Below, piece by piece: positions 1 through 10,894 of a stretch of 64,000 bases of DNA. Under the pieces are notes generated by a model. It did no database searches, was not told where the DNA came from, and worked only from the letters and a program-made list of their open reading frames with translations. Made by a program: the position numbers and the translations under genes. How positions within the stretch are numbered: position 1 is the first letter of the stretch; each line of letters starts with the position of its first letter. The stretch comes from Zizania palustris. Its lineage: Eukaryota; Streptophyta; Magnoliopsida; Poales; Poaceae. The stretch covers positions 15,979,913-16,043,912 of the forward strand of contig JAAALK010000086.1 of the NCBI GenBank assembly GCA_019279435.1, in the 5' to 3' direction.

Positions 1-95
1 GACGGGCTTCTTTGTCTACCTTTGACCAAACTCTTCTTGACTTATGTTGACCGTACAACATGCTTGGTGGGCTCTGGGCTTTACCATATCTTGGC
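1..95 (-). repeat. LTR fragment, same family as the LTR ending at 43991
   Basis: The first ~95 bases match, with scattered substitutions, the last ~100 bases of the LTR ending at 43991. Both share the block running from a TTCTTTG stretch through GGCTTTACCA to TCTTGGC. Similarity stops just before the point where the other LTR ends in CATCAACA. I infer a truncated LTR end of the same retrotransposon family, cut by the window edge. Confidence 0.55.
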
Positions 96-119
96 GTAAT
101 ATTACTGGATATTAGTAAT

Positions 120-337
120 ATATTTTTTATTCACAATCACAACACACAAATGACAAGTAATAGTTAACATCACATAAATCATCACGAATATGGAAATACA
201 CATATAAGTTCACATTACACAAATCACTACAGATATAGTTCACATAAAAGTGCATGCCACATGAATCACCATAGTCCACAAATAGAGTAATAGTTCACAT
301 AAAAACTAACATCACACAAAACACCACAAATAGAGTA
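120..337. repeat. degenerate ~45-bp tandem repeats
   Basis: AT-rich stretch in which units containing AGTTCACATAAAA, CATCACACAAA and CCACAAATAGAGTA recur four to five times with drift. It lies just 3' of the hAT transposase stop codon (338-340, minus strand), so it may be the 3' untranslated or subterminal region of that transposon. Confidence 0.45.
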
Positions 338-447
338 TTAGTTCACATAAAAGTGCACATCACTCATAGGCATACAATCATAGTCCACATATGTGACCGC
401 CTCATTGAAAGCATCCATGTCATCCCCTAGTCCCTCATCATGGTCTC
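338..447 (-). pseudogene. hAT transposase, C-terminal coding tail (separated by gypsy insertion)
   Basis: Read on the minus strand from 447, this gives an acidic open tail (D-H-D-E-G-L-G-D-D-M-D-A-F-N-E-A-V) ending at a TAA at 338-340. The frame is continuous with the last hAT exon piece at 8098-8118 once the gypsy element at 448-8097 and one copy of its 5-bp target duplication are set aside. The segment is therefore the terminal exon of the hAT gene cut in two. Acidic tails after the dimerisation domain occur in some plant hAT transposases. The assignment rests mainly on the exact insertion geometry. Confidence 0.6.
443..447. repeat. target-site duplication, left copy (GTCTC)
   Basis: GTCTC directly abuts the TGAT end of the LTR at 448 and is repeated exactly at 8098-8102 beyond the other LTR. 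A 5-bp duplication is normal for LTR-retrotransposon integrases and confirms the element limits. Confidence 0.9.
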
Positions 448-1485
448 TGATAGCGCACAGGAGTGCCCGATCTTCCGTTAGGAGGATAAACACGATTTGT
501 GCAGATCTCGACGTTTACGATCCAGCTTTCTATTAGAACTGATCTGAACCCTGCAATCGCTAAACCACGACTCCGTTGGTTATCAACCATGCGCGAACAC
601 GATTGACCTCACCAAGAAGGCTTATCCATGCATGCGAATCGAGAACACAAGCAAGAACATGGAAACACAATCTGAAATTACAGATGATAATTTGAAGGAT
701 TTGAAGTTTGGGGTTTCACAAACCGATGTACGGTGAAACTGCGATGACAGATTAATTTAAGCAAAACTTGAACCCTAGCAATGACAGCTGACATCTATTT
801 ATAGGGTTTACAGGACGTGAGATGCATGGGCCTTTCCCTAGGGATATGGGACATACCCTAAAAGGACTCAAAATATTAACAGACTAAATAATAGAACATG
901 ACATTTACCCCAAGTAGACTAGAATACGACTCTCGATCGGTGGTGCCTTAATTAGTTTTCGGCCGATAGTGATTGTGGTCGGCCGATCAGAATGAGTGGT
1001 AGTCCGCATCGGCAGTCGGCTGACTGTGATCGGTGGTCGAAGGTCGATGACCAATGGCCGATGGGTGAGATCGGCCGATAGATAACCGATGGTCGATGGT
1101 CGATGGACGATGGCTGAAGTCGGATGAGCAGTGATTGGTCAGCTTAGTGGTGGAGTTGATCGGTCGATTGGTGGTCGAATGGCTGGTCCTGAAGTGCTTC
1201 TCCCGAGTCACTGATCGACCAATTGGTGGTCGGTTGGCCGATGACCAGTGGCTAAAGTCGGCCGATTGGTGGAGTCGATCGGCTGACTAGTCTCGAAGTG
1301 CTTCTCCCAGGTTCCCAAGGATCAAAATATTTCCCATAAGTAGCATCCCATCCTCATTCATATTATTGTGGATAGCAAGGAACGAGTGCACATCATAATG
1401 TAGTTATCGAGCACGTGAGCGAGTAATTGGTCCTGGAATGATATAGTGAGGGGTGTCCTCAACATTGTGGGAGATGTCCTCATCA
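448..1485 (-). repeat. 3' LTR of gypsy element 448-8097
   Basis: 1038 bp. On the plus strand it runs from TGATAGCGCAC to GATGTCCTCATCA, giving TG...CA ends on either strand. It matches 7078-8097 throughout with substitutions and small indels. A TATA-like CTATAAATAG (minus strand) lies at 795-804. The integrase reading frame enters this LTR and stops at 1404-1406. Confidence 0.92.
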
Positions 1486-2476
1486 TCCTCCCCTTCTTGA
1501 ATTGGAGTCATCCTCGACTTATGCTCTTCTTCATGTCCCAAATAAGGCTTCAAATCTGAAACATTAAAGATGGGACTAACCCCAAAATCTACAGGCAACT
1601 CAAGCTTGTATGCATTGTCATTAATTTTCTTAATTATCTTAAAAGGATCATCAGCTTGAAACATCAATTTAGATTTATCAAATTTGGAAATATATCTTTG
1701 CGTAAGTTTAACCAAACAAGATCACCAATTTCAAAATATAAATGTCTCCTACCCTTACTACCTGCATGTTTAAACTTTTTTGTCATCTTCTCAATGTTTT
1801 CTTTAGTTGTGGTATGTAATTTTTGAATAAAATCAGCATGAGGCACAACATCTAAGTGCAATTGTTCAGAAGTAGGAAGTGGAAAAAGATCAATGGGTGC
1901 ACATGGATCAAAGCCACGCACAACTTGAAAAGGGCTCATCTTGGTGGTAGAATGTACCGATCGATTGTATGCCAACTCCACATGAGGTAAACATTCTTCC
2001 CGCATCTTTAAATTCTTCTTCAAAATAGTATGTAACATGGCCAATAGTGTACAATTAACTACATCGGTTTTTCCATCGGTTTGAGGGTGGCATGTGGTGG
2101 AGAATAGCAACTTGGTTCCGAACTTGTTCCATAAGCTTCTCCAAAAGTGGCTCAAGAACTTTACATCTTGGTTGAAGATAATGGTATTGGGCACTCCATG
2201 TAGACGAATGATTTCCTTGAAAAACAAATCAACCATATTTGTAGCGTCATCGCTCTTATGATATGAAATAAAATGTGTCATTTTGGAGAAACGATCAACT
2301 ACTACAAATATGCTATCTTTTCCCCTCTTTGTCCTCGGCAAACCTAGTACGAAATCCATTGATATATCTTCCCAAGGAACACTAGGAATAGGAAGGGGCA
2401 CATAAAGTCTGAAGGGGTTTAGGCATGACTTAACTTTGTTATATGTAGTGCAACGTGAGACGTAGCGCTCGACATC
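1404..2476 (-). pseudogene. gypsy integrase and C-terminal tail (broken)
   Basis: The minus strand encodes an rve-type integrase core with the M-D-F-V-L-G-L-P-R-T block near 2350, the second acidic site in N-Q-D-V-K-F, and the H-P-Q-T-D-G block. The usual glutamate of the third catalytic site appears as aspartate (K-T-D-V-V-N). The zinc-binding HHCC region near 2410-2530 is damaged by an in-frame stop. After the core comes the F-N-V-S-D-L-K-P-Y-L-G segment common in grass gypsy integrases, reached through a frameshift near 1690. An acidic stretch then crosses the polypurine tract into the LTR and ends R-S-R-A-R. Integrase would normally insert cDNA into chromosomes; this copy looks dead. Confidence 0.85.
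1486..1499 (-). other. polypurine tract of gypsy element 448-8097
   Basis: On the minus strand the bases immediately before the 3' LTR read AAGAAGGGGAGGA, a purine run expected to prime plus-strand DNA synthesis. It is also translated as part of the polyprotein (E-G-E-D-D). Confidence 0.8.
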
Positions 2477-3184
2477 TCACTGCATCCTTGGCCAAAAGAA
2501 GTGTGTGGACAGCTCGTCCTCAGTTTTCTTTGCTCCAAAATGTCCCATCAAGCCACCTCCATGAGCTTCCTGTAAGAATAAAAGACGAATGGAGCTAGCT
2601 GGAATGCACAGCTTGTTAGCACGGTATAATAATCCTTCATTCAGCACATACTTATTCCAAGCTCGGCCTTCTCTATAATTTGCAAAAGCATCTTTAAAAT
2701 CCAAATCAGTAGTATACAAATCTTTTAGTGTCTCTAGACCAAATATCTTATGATCAAGCTGAGATGACATAATGAAACGTCTAGATAGGGCATCAGAGAT
2801 GATATTATCTTTTCCTTGCTTATGTTTAATGACATATGGAAAAGATTCTATGAACTCAACCCATTTTGTGTGTCGCTTATTCAGCTTTTCTTGACTTCTG
2901 ATATGTTTCAAATATTCATGATCAGAATGAATGACAAACTCCTTAGGCCAAATATAATGTTGCCAAGTTTTGAACACCCGAACTAATGCATACAACTCTT
3001 TATCATAAGTAGAATAATTCAGATTAGGTCCATGTAATTTTTCGTTAAAGTAGGCAACAAGTTTACCTTCTTGTAGCAGCACTCCTCCTATCCTAATTCC
3101 ACTATCATCGCATTCCAGCTCAAATGTCTTACCATTGTCAGGAAATTGGAGTAGATGGGCACGTGTAAGTTTATCCTTGAGCAT
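2477..3184 (-). pseudogene. gypsy RNase H domain and start of integrase
   Basis: An open stretch of 235 codons with RNase H landmarks of Ty3/gypsy pol: F-E-L-E-C-D-D-S-G, the G-G-V-L-L-Q-E-G block, N-Y-S-T-Y-D-K-E-L-Y-A-L, and the F-V-I-H-S-D-H block. It continues into the L-M-G-H-F-G-A-K-K-T region that begins integrase. RNase H would degrade the RNA strand of the hybrid during reverse transcription. It is separated from RT upstream by a stop near 3190 and from the integrase core by a stop near 2476. Confidence 0.88.
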
Positions 3185-4010
3185 GTTAAAAGCTTATTCT
3201 TGTGCTGGACCCCATATGAATGTAGCTCCCTTCTTTGTTAGCTCATTGAGTTGGGCAGCAATCGTGCTGAAGTCCTTCACAAACCGCTGATAGATGCATG
3301 TGAGGTCATGAAATCTCCTTACTTGTGTGACAGTTTGAGGAGTCGGCCAACTCTTGATGGCTTCAATTTTCACTTCATCCACCTCAATGCCCTGTGGAGT
3401 AACAATATAGCCAAGAAAAGAAACACGATTCGTGCAAAAATTGCACTTCTCAAGATTGCCAAACAAGCGGGCATCCCTCAAGGCATTAAAAACAGCACGC
3501 AAATGAGTCAAATGTTCATTATCAGACTTGCTATATATAAAGATATCATCAAAGTAAACCACCACAAATTTTCCAATAAATATTCTCAAAACTTCACTCA
3601 TCAACTGCATGAAGGTGCTAGGTGCATTTGTTAATCCAAAAGGCATGACTAGCCACTCATATAACTCAAACTTAGTTTTGAAAGTTGTTTTTCATTCATC
3701 TCCTAATTTCATTCTAATCTAGTGGTACCCACTACGCAAGTCAATCTTTGTGAAAATGGTAGATCCACTCAACTCATCAAGCATGTCATCTAGCCTAGGA
3801 ATAGAGTGTCGATATGTTATTATAATGTTATTGTTGGCTCTACAATCGACACACATTCGCCAAATGTCGTCCTTCTTAGGAACCAAAATAACAGACATAG
3901 CACAAGGGCTAAGACTTTCACGTACGTACCCACGGTCCAAAAGCTCTTGGACTTACCGCTGAATTTCTTTGGTTTCCTCTCGGTTTGTTCTATAGAAAGC
4001 TCGGTTTGGC
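3185..4010 (-). pseudogene. gypsy reverse transcriptase (broken)
   Basis: Two pieces make up the RT domain. The upstream piece (3719-3940) has V-P-K-K-D-D-I-W-R-M-C-V-D, the P-R-L-D-D-M-L-D-E-L motif and the catalytic-D region F-T-K-I-D-L-R-S-G-Y. The downstream piece (3194-3646) has M-P-F-G-L-T-N-A-P and the active-site box Y-F-D-D. The key aspartates are visible, but stops or frameshifts between 3646 and 3719 separate the pieces. Confidence 0.88.
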
Positions 4011-4266
4011 AATGTCGCATCTAGAATCAAATCAATTTGATGTTCAATACCTCGAATGGGTGGCAGTCCTGGGGTATCTCCGTTGGAAAGACATTCTTGT
4101 ACTCTTGGAAAAGGTTAGTGACAGACGGAGCCAGAGAAGTAGGAATATCTTCAATTGAAAACAACACTTATTTGCATATTAGAGCATAGCAAGGAGAATC
4201 AAGCTCATCAATGCCAACAATATCAGATTTTGTTGCAAGCATAACTCCCCCTTTCAATTTAATTCC

Positions 4267-4695
4267 TTAAGTTTTGGAATTATTATCTTTCTTAGGTGGA
4301 AAAATGGTGCGAGCTACTTGCTGATTTTCATATGGTGGTGTACTCTTCCCCTTACTATTCTCAGCACTCTCTTTCTCACATTGCGCAATCTCAGTGGGTG
4401 TCATGGGAAGTAAAGTAATTTTCTTTCCCTTGTGCACAAGTGTATATTTATTGCTTCTACCATGATGGGTGGCATTCGTATCAAATTCCCATGGTCGTCC
4501 CAATAAAAGTGAACATGCTTGTATGGGTACAACATCAAAATCAGCAATGTCATGGTATGTGCCGATGAAAAATTGTACTCTCACCGATTGTGTTACCTTG
4601 ACCTTACCACTATTGTTAAACCACTGGATATAGTAGGGATGGGAATGTGGACGTGTGATCAACCCAAATTTGTCAACCAGATTTGAGGTCACCAA
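4267..4695 (-). pseudogene. gypsy aspartic protease region
   Basis: An open 142-codon stretch between the gag zinc knuckle and RT. It has the L-L-L-G-R-P-W block and a preceding hydrophobic strand (D-F-D-V-V-P), typical of the second half of retropepsin-like domains in grass gypsy elements. The D-T/S-G active-site loop lies upstream near 4690-4730, where the frame is interrupted (the C-N-N-L-V-T-S-N-L-V region). The protease would cleave the polyprotein. The segment 4011-4266 links it to RT and is broken by stops. Confidence 0.7.
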
Positions 4696-4959
4696 GTTAT
4701 TGCAGCTCCCTCCATCAATGATGACACGAACACGGCGATCCTTAACAATGAGGTAGATCTAGAATAAGTTATGTCGCTGGAATGTATCAGCTTGTTCCAC
4801 TTGAGTGTTTAATACATGTTGTACAATCAGATTCTGGTATGTCTCTGTGGTGGCGGTACCTAGAATCTCCTCACCATCGCTAGCAGTCTCCTTAACACCT
4901 GCATTGTTAGTTCCTGTAGCAAATTCATCATCAACATCACGAGCATTGACATACCCATC

Positions 4960-6089
4960 TTATTCAGTAGCAATGAATGTCCGTCGTTGACTTGGGCAGT
5001 CTCTCATGATATGGCCCTTCCCTTTGCAATTGTGGCAAATGACTCCACTGGTTCGACCTGTGGAAGCCACCGAAGAACTTTTTGTTGGGGCTAGAGTTAT
5101 TGTAGTTTTGCTCTTCTCTTCTGGTGTTGGTGTTATGGATGGTGTTACTGAACGCACCCTGGACATGAAAGGGGCAATAGTCCGTGCAGGAGGGTTGGTG
5201 TTGTTTTGCCGGCTATAGATGCTGATCTTGGGTCGATGAAGTTGTCTTTCGATTTTGGGTGTCATCCCTGCAATTCTCTTTCTGTCTTCATAGCAAGATG
5301 GAACAATCTATTGGGGGAATTATATTCCTTATAGTCCACTATGTCCTATATCTCCCTCTTTAACCCACCAAAGAACCTAGCCATTTTAGCTTCCTCATCT
5401 TCAACTATTTACAGTTCTTGGTAGTACTCTTCTACAAATTTGTTTTCCTGGTTTAAATGTTGTAATTTTTGAAGCAAGTATCATTTATAAGTAGAGGGAA
5501 CAAATGTATCATGCATATCTCTCTTTAGCCCATCCCATGTGTCTGGTGCTAATCCTACGTTCGCTAGTTCATTCCACCAAATAATGGCAAAATCAGTGAA
5601 CTCACTGGTGGCTTGTCTAACTCTATGAATTTCTAGAATAAGATGGGAGTTAAATTTTTGTTCTACTGTCATCTCTCAATTCAGATAATCCTCAACATCA
5701 TAAGACCTAGAGAAAGATGGTATGCTAAACTTAACCTTGGCAAATGAATTACTAGCACGAGGATTATTGTCATTATTACCTCCCATACCTTGGCGACGTG
5801 GATTTTGTGGATGAGGAGGAGGGGCTCGAGCAAGGAGCTGGACATACTCATCTCGATTCATGCCATCCGCCTCGAGATCCTCAACTCTATCATTTGGTGG
5901 TTGTGACTGCCTTTCTAGGTTCTCCATCCTACCGATGAGGGTGACAATGTTCCTCTCTATCCACTCTAGTATGTGTTCATTGTCATGGTTGCTCTTGACG
6001 ATGTTTGCATTGAGTTATTGCAGCAATTGTCCAAGCTCGTTCTTGGATACACATTCGTTTCCATCACCTTGGTGTGGTGATCCTGACAT
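4960..6089 (-). pseudogene. gypsy gag (broken)
   Basis: A likely start ATG is at 6087-6089 (M-S-G-S-P-H-Q-G-D-G). Open pieces follow at 5676-5927, with F-S-I-P-S-F-S followed by the D-V-E-D-Y-L entry to the capsid-like domain, and at 5481-5672, with W-W-N-E-L and D-M-H-D-T-F-V-P. The last piece, 4960-5265, ends with a zinc knuckle of CX2CX4HX4C form (C-H-N-C-K-G-K-G-H-I-M-R-D-C). Gag would package the RNA. Several in-frame stops (one near 6015, another near 5674) and frameshifts make this copy non-functional. Confidence 0.82.
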
Positions 6090-7062
6090 GGTTAGTAGGA
6101 AAAAACAAGAAACAAGAAGCTCACAAGTTTATTAGTTTCCTATGAACTATTAGGATGTGGAGTCGCTCACTCTCAAGTGTTTAACTAAGCTCTTGCAAGG
6201 TTCTTACCATTCGTAGTAGGTGATACAACCGGTTGGCTTACGGATGATACCATTGAATTCGTGAGTGTAGCGACTACCGGATGGATTATGTATTGATCTG
6301 AAGAAAGGTGGAGCTTGGAAGGCTATATCTTTGGTAGCAAGAGTAAGCACAAATCAACAACAGTTAGTAAATCTCAATAACAATCCACAATACTTGCCTT
6401 GTTTCTGTCTAATCGTGCTCCTAGAAATTAGTATAAGCACAGAAGCAAACTCAAACCAGAACAACCTGCTTTCCTTCTTCCTCGATGTTTCTCATTTTTC
6501 TTATTTTTTTTGTTTTTGAATTCTTTTTCCTTTCAACCTTCTTTTTTTGAACCTCTTTTCTTCTTCCTCCTTTTTTTAAAACTCACTGATATTTTCTCAA
6601 ACAGAAATTACTCAAGGAGGCAACTGAACGGAAGAATACAGAGTAGCAGATAGACAAAACCCTCTAGAACTCTGCTTTTATGACCAAATTTTGGAATCTT
6701 AAAATTATCTAAAACAGATTCTCAGCTCACATCTGGATGCGTCTTTTTGTCGCGGTCATTTTGGCGGGTGGTAGAACTCAAACGGGGTTCATATGCAAAA
6801 GTTATGGCCGTTTTACCGAAGCAAGGTCAAACTGACTCTGAACAGAATTTTGGGTTGGATTTCGGATATTCTAGGACTAAGCAGGAATAGGGATATGACT
6901 CGAGACCAAGAACACAAGTCTAAACCAGCAACCCAACGTCAACTATGGTGAGGATGAGGGTAACTGGTCCTAGATGACTACAATTTTGTAGCTTTTTCTA
7001 GAGTTCTCGGACAAAGACGAAGAACAACTTAAGGGATACAAAGATACCTGATGGGCAACATA
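6090..7062 (-). other. non-coding leader of gypsy element 448-8097
   Basis: A stretch of ~970 bp between gag and the primer-binding site with no credible coding region. It includes T-rich runs around 6500-6590. On the element strand this is the transcribed 5' leader. Confidence 0.65.
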
Positions 7063-7075
7063 GTCTCTGATACCA
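7063..7075 (-). other. primer-binding site (initiator-Met tRNA type)
   Basis: The minus strand reads TGGTATCAGAGAC two bases inside the 5' LTR. This is one base off the common plant PBS TGGTATCAGAGCC complementary to initiator methionine tRNA. Confidence 0.88.
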
Positions 7076-7077
7076 CT

Positions 7078-8097
7078 TGATAGCGCACGGGAGTGCCCGA
7101 TCTTCCGTCAGGAGGGTAAACACGATTTGTGGAGATCTCAACGTTTGTGATCTAGCTTTTGATAAGAACTGATCTGAACCCTATAATCGCTACACCACGG
7201 CTCTGTTGGTTATCAACCACGCGCGAACACGGTTGACCTCGCCAAGAAGTCTTATCCCTGCATGCGAATCGAGAACACAAGCAAGAACACAAAAACACAA
7301 TCTGAAATTGCAGGTGATAATTTGAAGGATTCAAAGATTGGGGTTTCACAAAGTGATGTATGGCAAAACTGGGACGACAGATTAATCTAAGCAAAACCCA
7401 AACCCTAGAAATGGCGGCTTCCATCTATTTATAGGGTTGACGTGGGATGCTTGGGCCTTACCCTAGGGATATGGGCCATACCCTAGAAAGACTCAAAATA
7501 TTAATAGACTTAATAACAAAACATGACTCTAACCCCAAGTAGACTGGAATACGACTCCCGATTGGTGGTGCCCTAATTAGTGTTTGGTCGATAGTGATTG
7601 TGGTTGGCCAATTGAAATTAGTGGTAGTCAGCGTCGGCGGTCGACTGACTGTGATCGGTGGTCGAAGGTTGATGACCGATGGCCGATGGGTGAGATCGGC
7701 CGATAGATAGCCAATGGCTGATGGCTGAAGTCGGCCAAGTAGTGATTGGTTAGCCGAGTGGTGGAGTTGATCGGTCGATTGGTGGTCGACTGGCAGGTCC
7801 CTAAGTGCTTCTCTTGAGTCACTGATCGGCCAATTCGTGGTCAGTTGGCCGATGACCAATGGCTGAAGTTAGACGATTGGTGGAGTCGATCGACCGACTA
7901 GTCCTGAAGTGCTTCTCCCATGTTCCCAAGGATCAAAACATTTCCCTGTAAGTAGCATCCCATCCTCATTCATATTAGTATGGATAGCAAGGAATGAGCG
8001 CACCTCATAATGTAGTTTCCGAGCACGTGAGCGAGTAATTAGCCCTGGAATGATATAGTGAGGAGTCTCTTCAACATTACGGGAGATGTCCTCATCA
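7078..8097 (-). repeat. 5' LTR of gypsy element 448-8097
   Basis: 1020 bp, homologous along its full length to 448-1485. It contains a TATA-like box at 7425-7434 on the minus strand. It also contains a silent copy of the polyprotein tail (about 7869-8097), because the polyprotein end lies inside the LTR. Confidence 0.92.
7425..7434 (-). promoter_or_regulatory. LTR TATA box
   Basis: CTATAAATAG on the minus strand within the 5' LTR, conserved at 795-804 in the other LTR. This is a probable core promoter for element transcription. Confidence 0.6.
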
Positions 8098-8102
8098 GTC
8101 TC
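8098..8102. repeat. target-site duplication, right copy (GTCTC)
   Basis: Exact copy of 443-447, directly after the CA end of the LTR. Confidence 0.9.
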
Positions 8103-9575
8103 CATCCATGTCTTTTCCCTATGTATTCAAATACATGGGTTATTAAAGAAAGTATAGAATTGAAAAAATAACTATATAATAAAAAATAGCAAACCATTGT
8201 TATCATTGAGGCAGCTAAAGAACGCTCAAGACTCTCTAAATCCATGTCAGCGACGATAGACCCAACAACATTTCCACCTGCATATTTTGACATAAGACTA
8301 ATTATTTTTGCAAAGTTAAAAATGGTATTTCAAGTTAATAAATACTTACTCTTCTTAAGTGTTGTATTCTAATCTTTGGTGCAAATCAAAGCTTGCACAA
8401 TTTCAGAATCTAAACGACTATGGAATAGATCAACAACACGTCCACCAGCACTGAATGTTGATTCTGAAGCTACAATTGACACTTGAATAGATAATATATC
8501 ACAAACAAGTTTTGAAATAATAGGAGGGTCAAATTGCTTTTGCTTCCACCAAGTCAGAATATAAAATTCATCTTTAATATTCCATTCCACCGTTGGTTGC
8601 ACCATGTAAATTTCTAACTCATTTTTAGTTACCCTCTCTAAAACTCTCATACCATGCAAGTAATTCTTAAGATCTGTCTCAAGATAGTTATCATTCTCCT
8701 CATCCTAATTTATTGCATTTGCATTACTTGGACAATCATTCCGCACATTTGTGGCACTTACATTCTTTGCACTTTGTACACTAAATTCATATGCTTCAAA
8801 CAATTGATTAAGAACACCCAAAAAATTATCAATTTGTTGTTGATAGTTCTCACAATAAATTTTCTTTGCATATAGTGTACTAGCTTTGTCTTGAACCTAA
8901 GATCAAGAAAACAAGCTAGAGAAGATCCATGTTGGACTTTTACCAATACTTATCATATTTGCGTCTCATTGAGAAGCCCATAGCTGATATAACTAAATAA
9001 ACTAGCACACCAATCTGAAATTGCAAACTTAATTTGACAAAACTTATTGAAGAATAGATTTGTTGTTGGATATGTAGTGCCAGAGAATATCAAAGTTGCA
9101 TCATAAAACATCTTCAAACATATAGTCAGTGATTTTGCCATAGTCCAATTACTTTCAATTGGAGCACACCTCACATATTTGCTTTTATGGCGAATGAAAA
9201 GTCTATCAAAAACTGATTTGTAATAAATAGCTTGGCTCAATATGATATATGTAGAGTTCCACCTAGTTGGCACATCTAAAGAGAGGCCACTTTTCACATC
9301 TAATTCACATTCTCCCGCACATTTAATAAATTCTTCCCATTGCAACAGGGAATTCTTCACAATCCCAATTGTATTTCTAATATTAGAAATATCACTTGCA
9401 ATTTGATTTAAACCATCTTAAGCAACAAGGTTAAAAATATGATTTAAGCATCTCACATGAAAAAATATCCCATCACATTTCAAGGAAGATATTTTATTGA
9501 GCTTTAGTACTAACCCCTTAGCACATATATCATTGAAAGATGCATTGTCCAAAGTAAGTGCAAGCAATTTTCTAT
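8103..9575 (-). pseudogene. hAT-family transposase, N-terminally truncated
   Basis: The minus strand from ~9575 carries T-L-D-N-A-S-F-N-D and H-V-R-C-L-N-H-I-F-N-L. An open piece follows at 8953-9360 with D-V-P-T-R-W-N-S-T-Y, the hallmark of the hAT RNase-H-like catalytic region. The hAT C-terminal dimerisation domain is at 8369-8659 (P-P-I-I-S-K-L-V-C-D-I-L, then V-A-S-E-S-T-F-S-A-G-G-R-V). Short downstream exons are suggested at 8195-8277 and 8098-8118 by AG/GT borders. Stops and frameshifts break the middle (around 8660-8950 and 9361-9420). The N-terminus, including any BED zinc finger, is absent: similarity ends abruptly at ~9575. The last exon is split by the gypsy insertion and continues at 447-338. 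A functional copy would cut and paste hAT DNA. Confidence 0.85.
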
Positions 9576-10270
9576 CAAGATTTTAATCCACTATGTCTTA
9601 GGCTAAGTACATATGTCCTAATAATATCAGTTGAGTATATATGTAAATATTATCTAAAATCTAGATATCTAAGGTTGTGTTTATTTTAGCTAGAGATTCT
9701 TAGTAGTAGTTTAAATATCTAGTTTTTTAGCCGACAAAAATCTAGAGAAGTTGGTGTTTTTTAGTTTCTAAATTCTAGTTTATTTATAAATTCTGCAACT
9801 ACTTATTCTTATAATCTGAATTTAAAATTTATATTGTTTATTTTAGTTTTAGATTATAGAAATAATCTACAACAGTCAGAAGTTTCCCATCTTGAAAAAA
9901 AAACACCTAGCCACCGCCTAAACACGCCTAGGTGCTAGACACCCCATCCGACTTATCGTCTACTATTTTTTGAAACATTATTCCTTGACAATCCAAATTT
10001 ATCTAAACCCCTTATATTCAATTCCTTCTAGTACCAAGGTGATCTTAACTCCCTACTCCTAAACAAATTCACAAAAGATCCCATCATACAGCGAAAGTCT
10101 CCGACGTGAGGCGCTGTGTCGTCGAAATAGGATCGCTGTCTTGAGTAATTGAGATGAGCTTCTATTGAAATTGCACGATAGAGACTGCACGCAATCTGAT
10201 CCGTCAATTTGAAATCAACGTCTCAGATCGAGCACTAGAGAAGTAGAGTAACCGGGAGGGCACGAACATC
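9576..10270. other. AT-rich intergenic sequence, no gene seen
   Basis: Nothing codes here. A block at 9898-9948 with repeated GCCTAG/CACCTAG motifs resembles a block at 16434-16500; such motifs recur at ends of grass DNA transposons. From 10080 the sequence becomes less AT-rich. No intact element can be delimited. Confidence 0.4.
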
Positions 10271-10843
10271 ATCGGGACATTTCCCTGGAGAGCTTTGTTT
10301 TACTGCGTTAAAATGAACATCACTGGCTCAGAAAAAATAAACATGCACACATTTACTCTATCCGTAGTGGGCCCAGCGATCAAATTGCGAGTGAGCAAAT
10401 TTACGCAAATGGATTTACCGAATCATGCAAATTTTGAGTATACCAAAAAAAACTCTGCAACTTTTCATGTTAAGACCAAGTATTCTTTTCCTTTCATTTC
10501 TGAAACAAGACAAGCATGAGTAGTAAAAAGAAAACCTATTCTTTCAGAGCACCGCACACCTATGTGCCTCCAACACCAGACTTGAATTTCATTTAGTATT
10601 CCTACTGGGAAAATCAGGTAGAAAACCTTGAAACCTCTTTTTTCAGCAAGAAAAATTTTCTACTCATGAACATCCCCACATCGCTGAAACATTAACGAAA
10701 GAACTCATTTGTTAAGCTAGACAAACCATGCTGACAGCTGAAGTGGTTACCGAAACGCACCATGATACACCTTCACATCCAAAGGTTCTCAGAACTATGA
10801 AATCCCCGGTCATGTTGATTGGTAAAACTCTGGCATTGATGCA
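10271..10843 (-). other. probable 3' untranslated region / 3' flank of the vasculin-like gene
   Basis: Lies directly after the predicted stop codon (10844-10846, minus strand). It has no coding potential of its own. The transcript end cannot be placed from sequence alone. Confidence 0.4.
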
Positions 10844-10894
10844 TTAGCCCCTACATTCCTCAAGCTTCTGCTGCAGCCTCACATTATGCCGTAA
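10844..10894 (-). CDS. vasculin-like gene, predicted terminal coding exon 4
   Basis: 17 codons from an acceptor (TTTTGTAG|TTACGG) to a TAA at 10844-10846. The peptide reads L-R-H-N-V-R-L-Q-Q-K-L-E-E-C-R-G. It joins exon 3 in phase 0 and gives a short basic/amphipathic helix, matching the position of the Q-L-R-R-type helix that ends vasculins. It is small and 5.85 kb from exon 3, so confirmation needs transcript data. Confidence 0.58.
   Translation of the reverse strand, partial: LRHNVRLQQKLEECRG

Larger units (their letters stand above)
448..8097 (-). mobile_element. Ty3/gypsy LTR retrotransposon, structurally complete, coding decayed
   Basis: A 7.65-kb minus-strand element bounded by LTRs at 448-1485 and 7078-8097 with a perfect GTCTC duplication outside. 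Internal order is canonical for gypsy: primer-binding site 7063-7075, long leader, gag, protease, RT, RNase H, integrase, polypurine tract 1486-1499. The reading frames are broken by several stops and frameshifts, so it is unlikely to be autonomous. The polyprotein end overlaps the LTR and finishes in an R-S-R-A-R tail. That arrangement recalls the CRM clade of centromeric elements, but lineage is tentative. It is inserted in the last exon of a hAT transposase gene. Confidence 0.93.

Noticed and set aside
9600..9900. possible DNA transposon with TTTATTTTAG repeats
   Set aside because: The repeated motifs are direct rather than inverted, and no ends or target duplication could be found.
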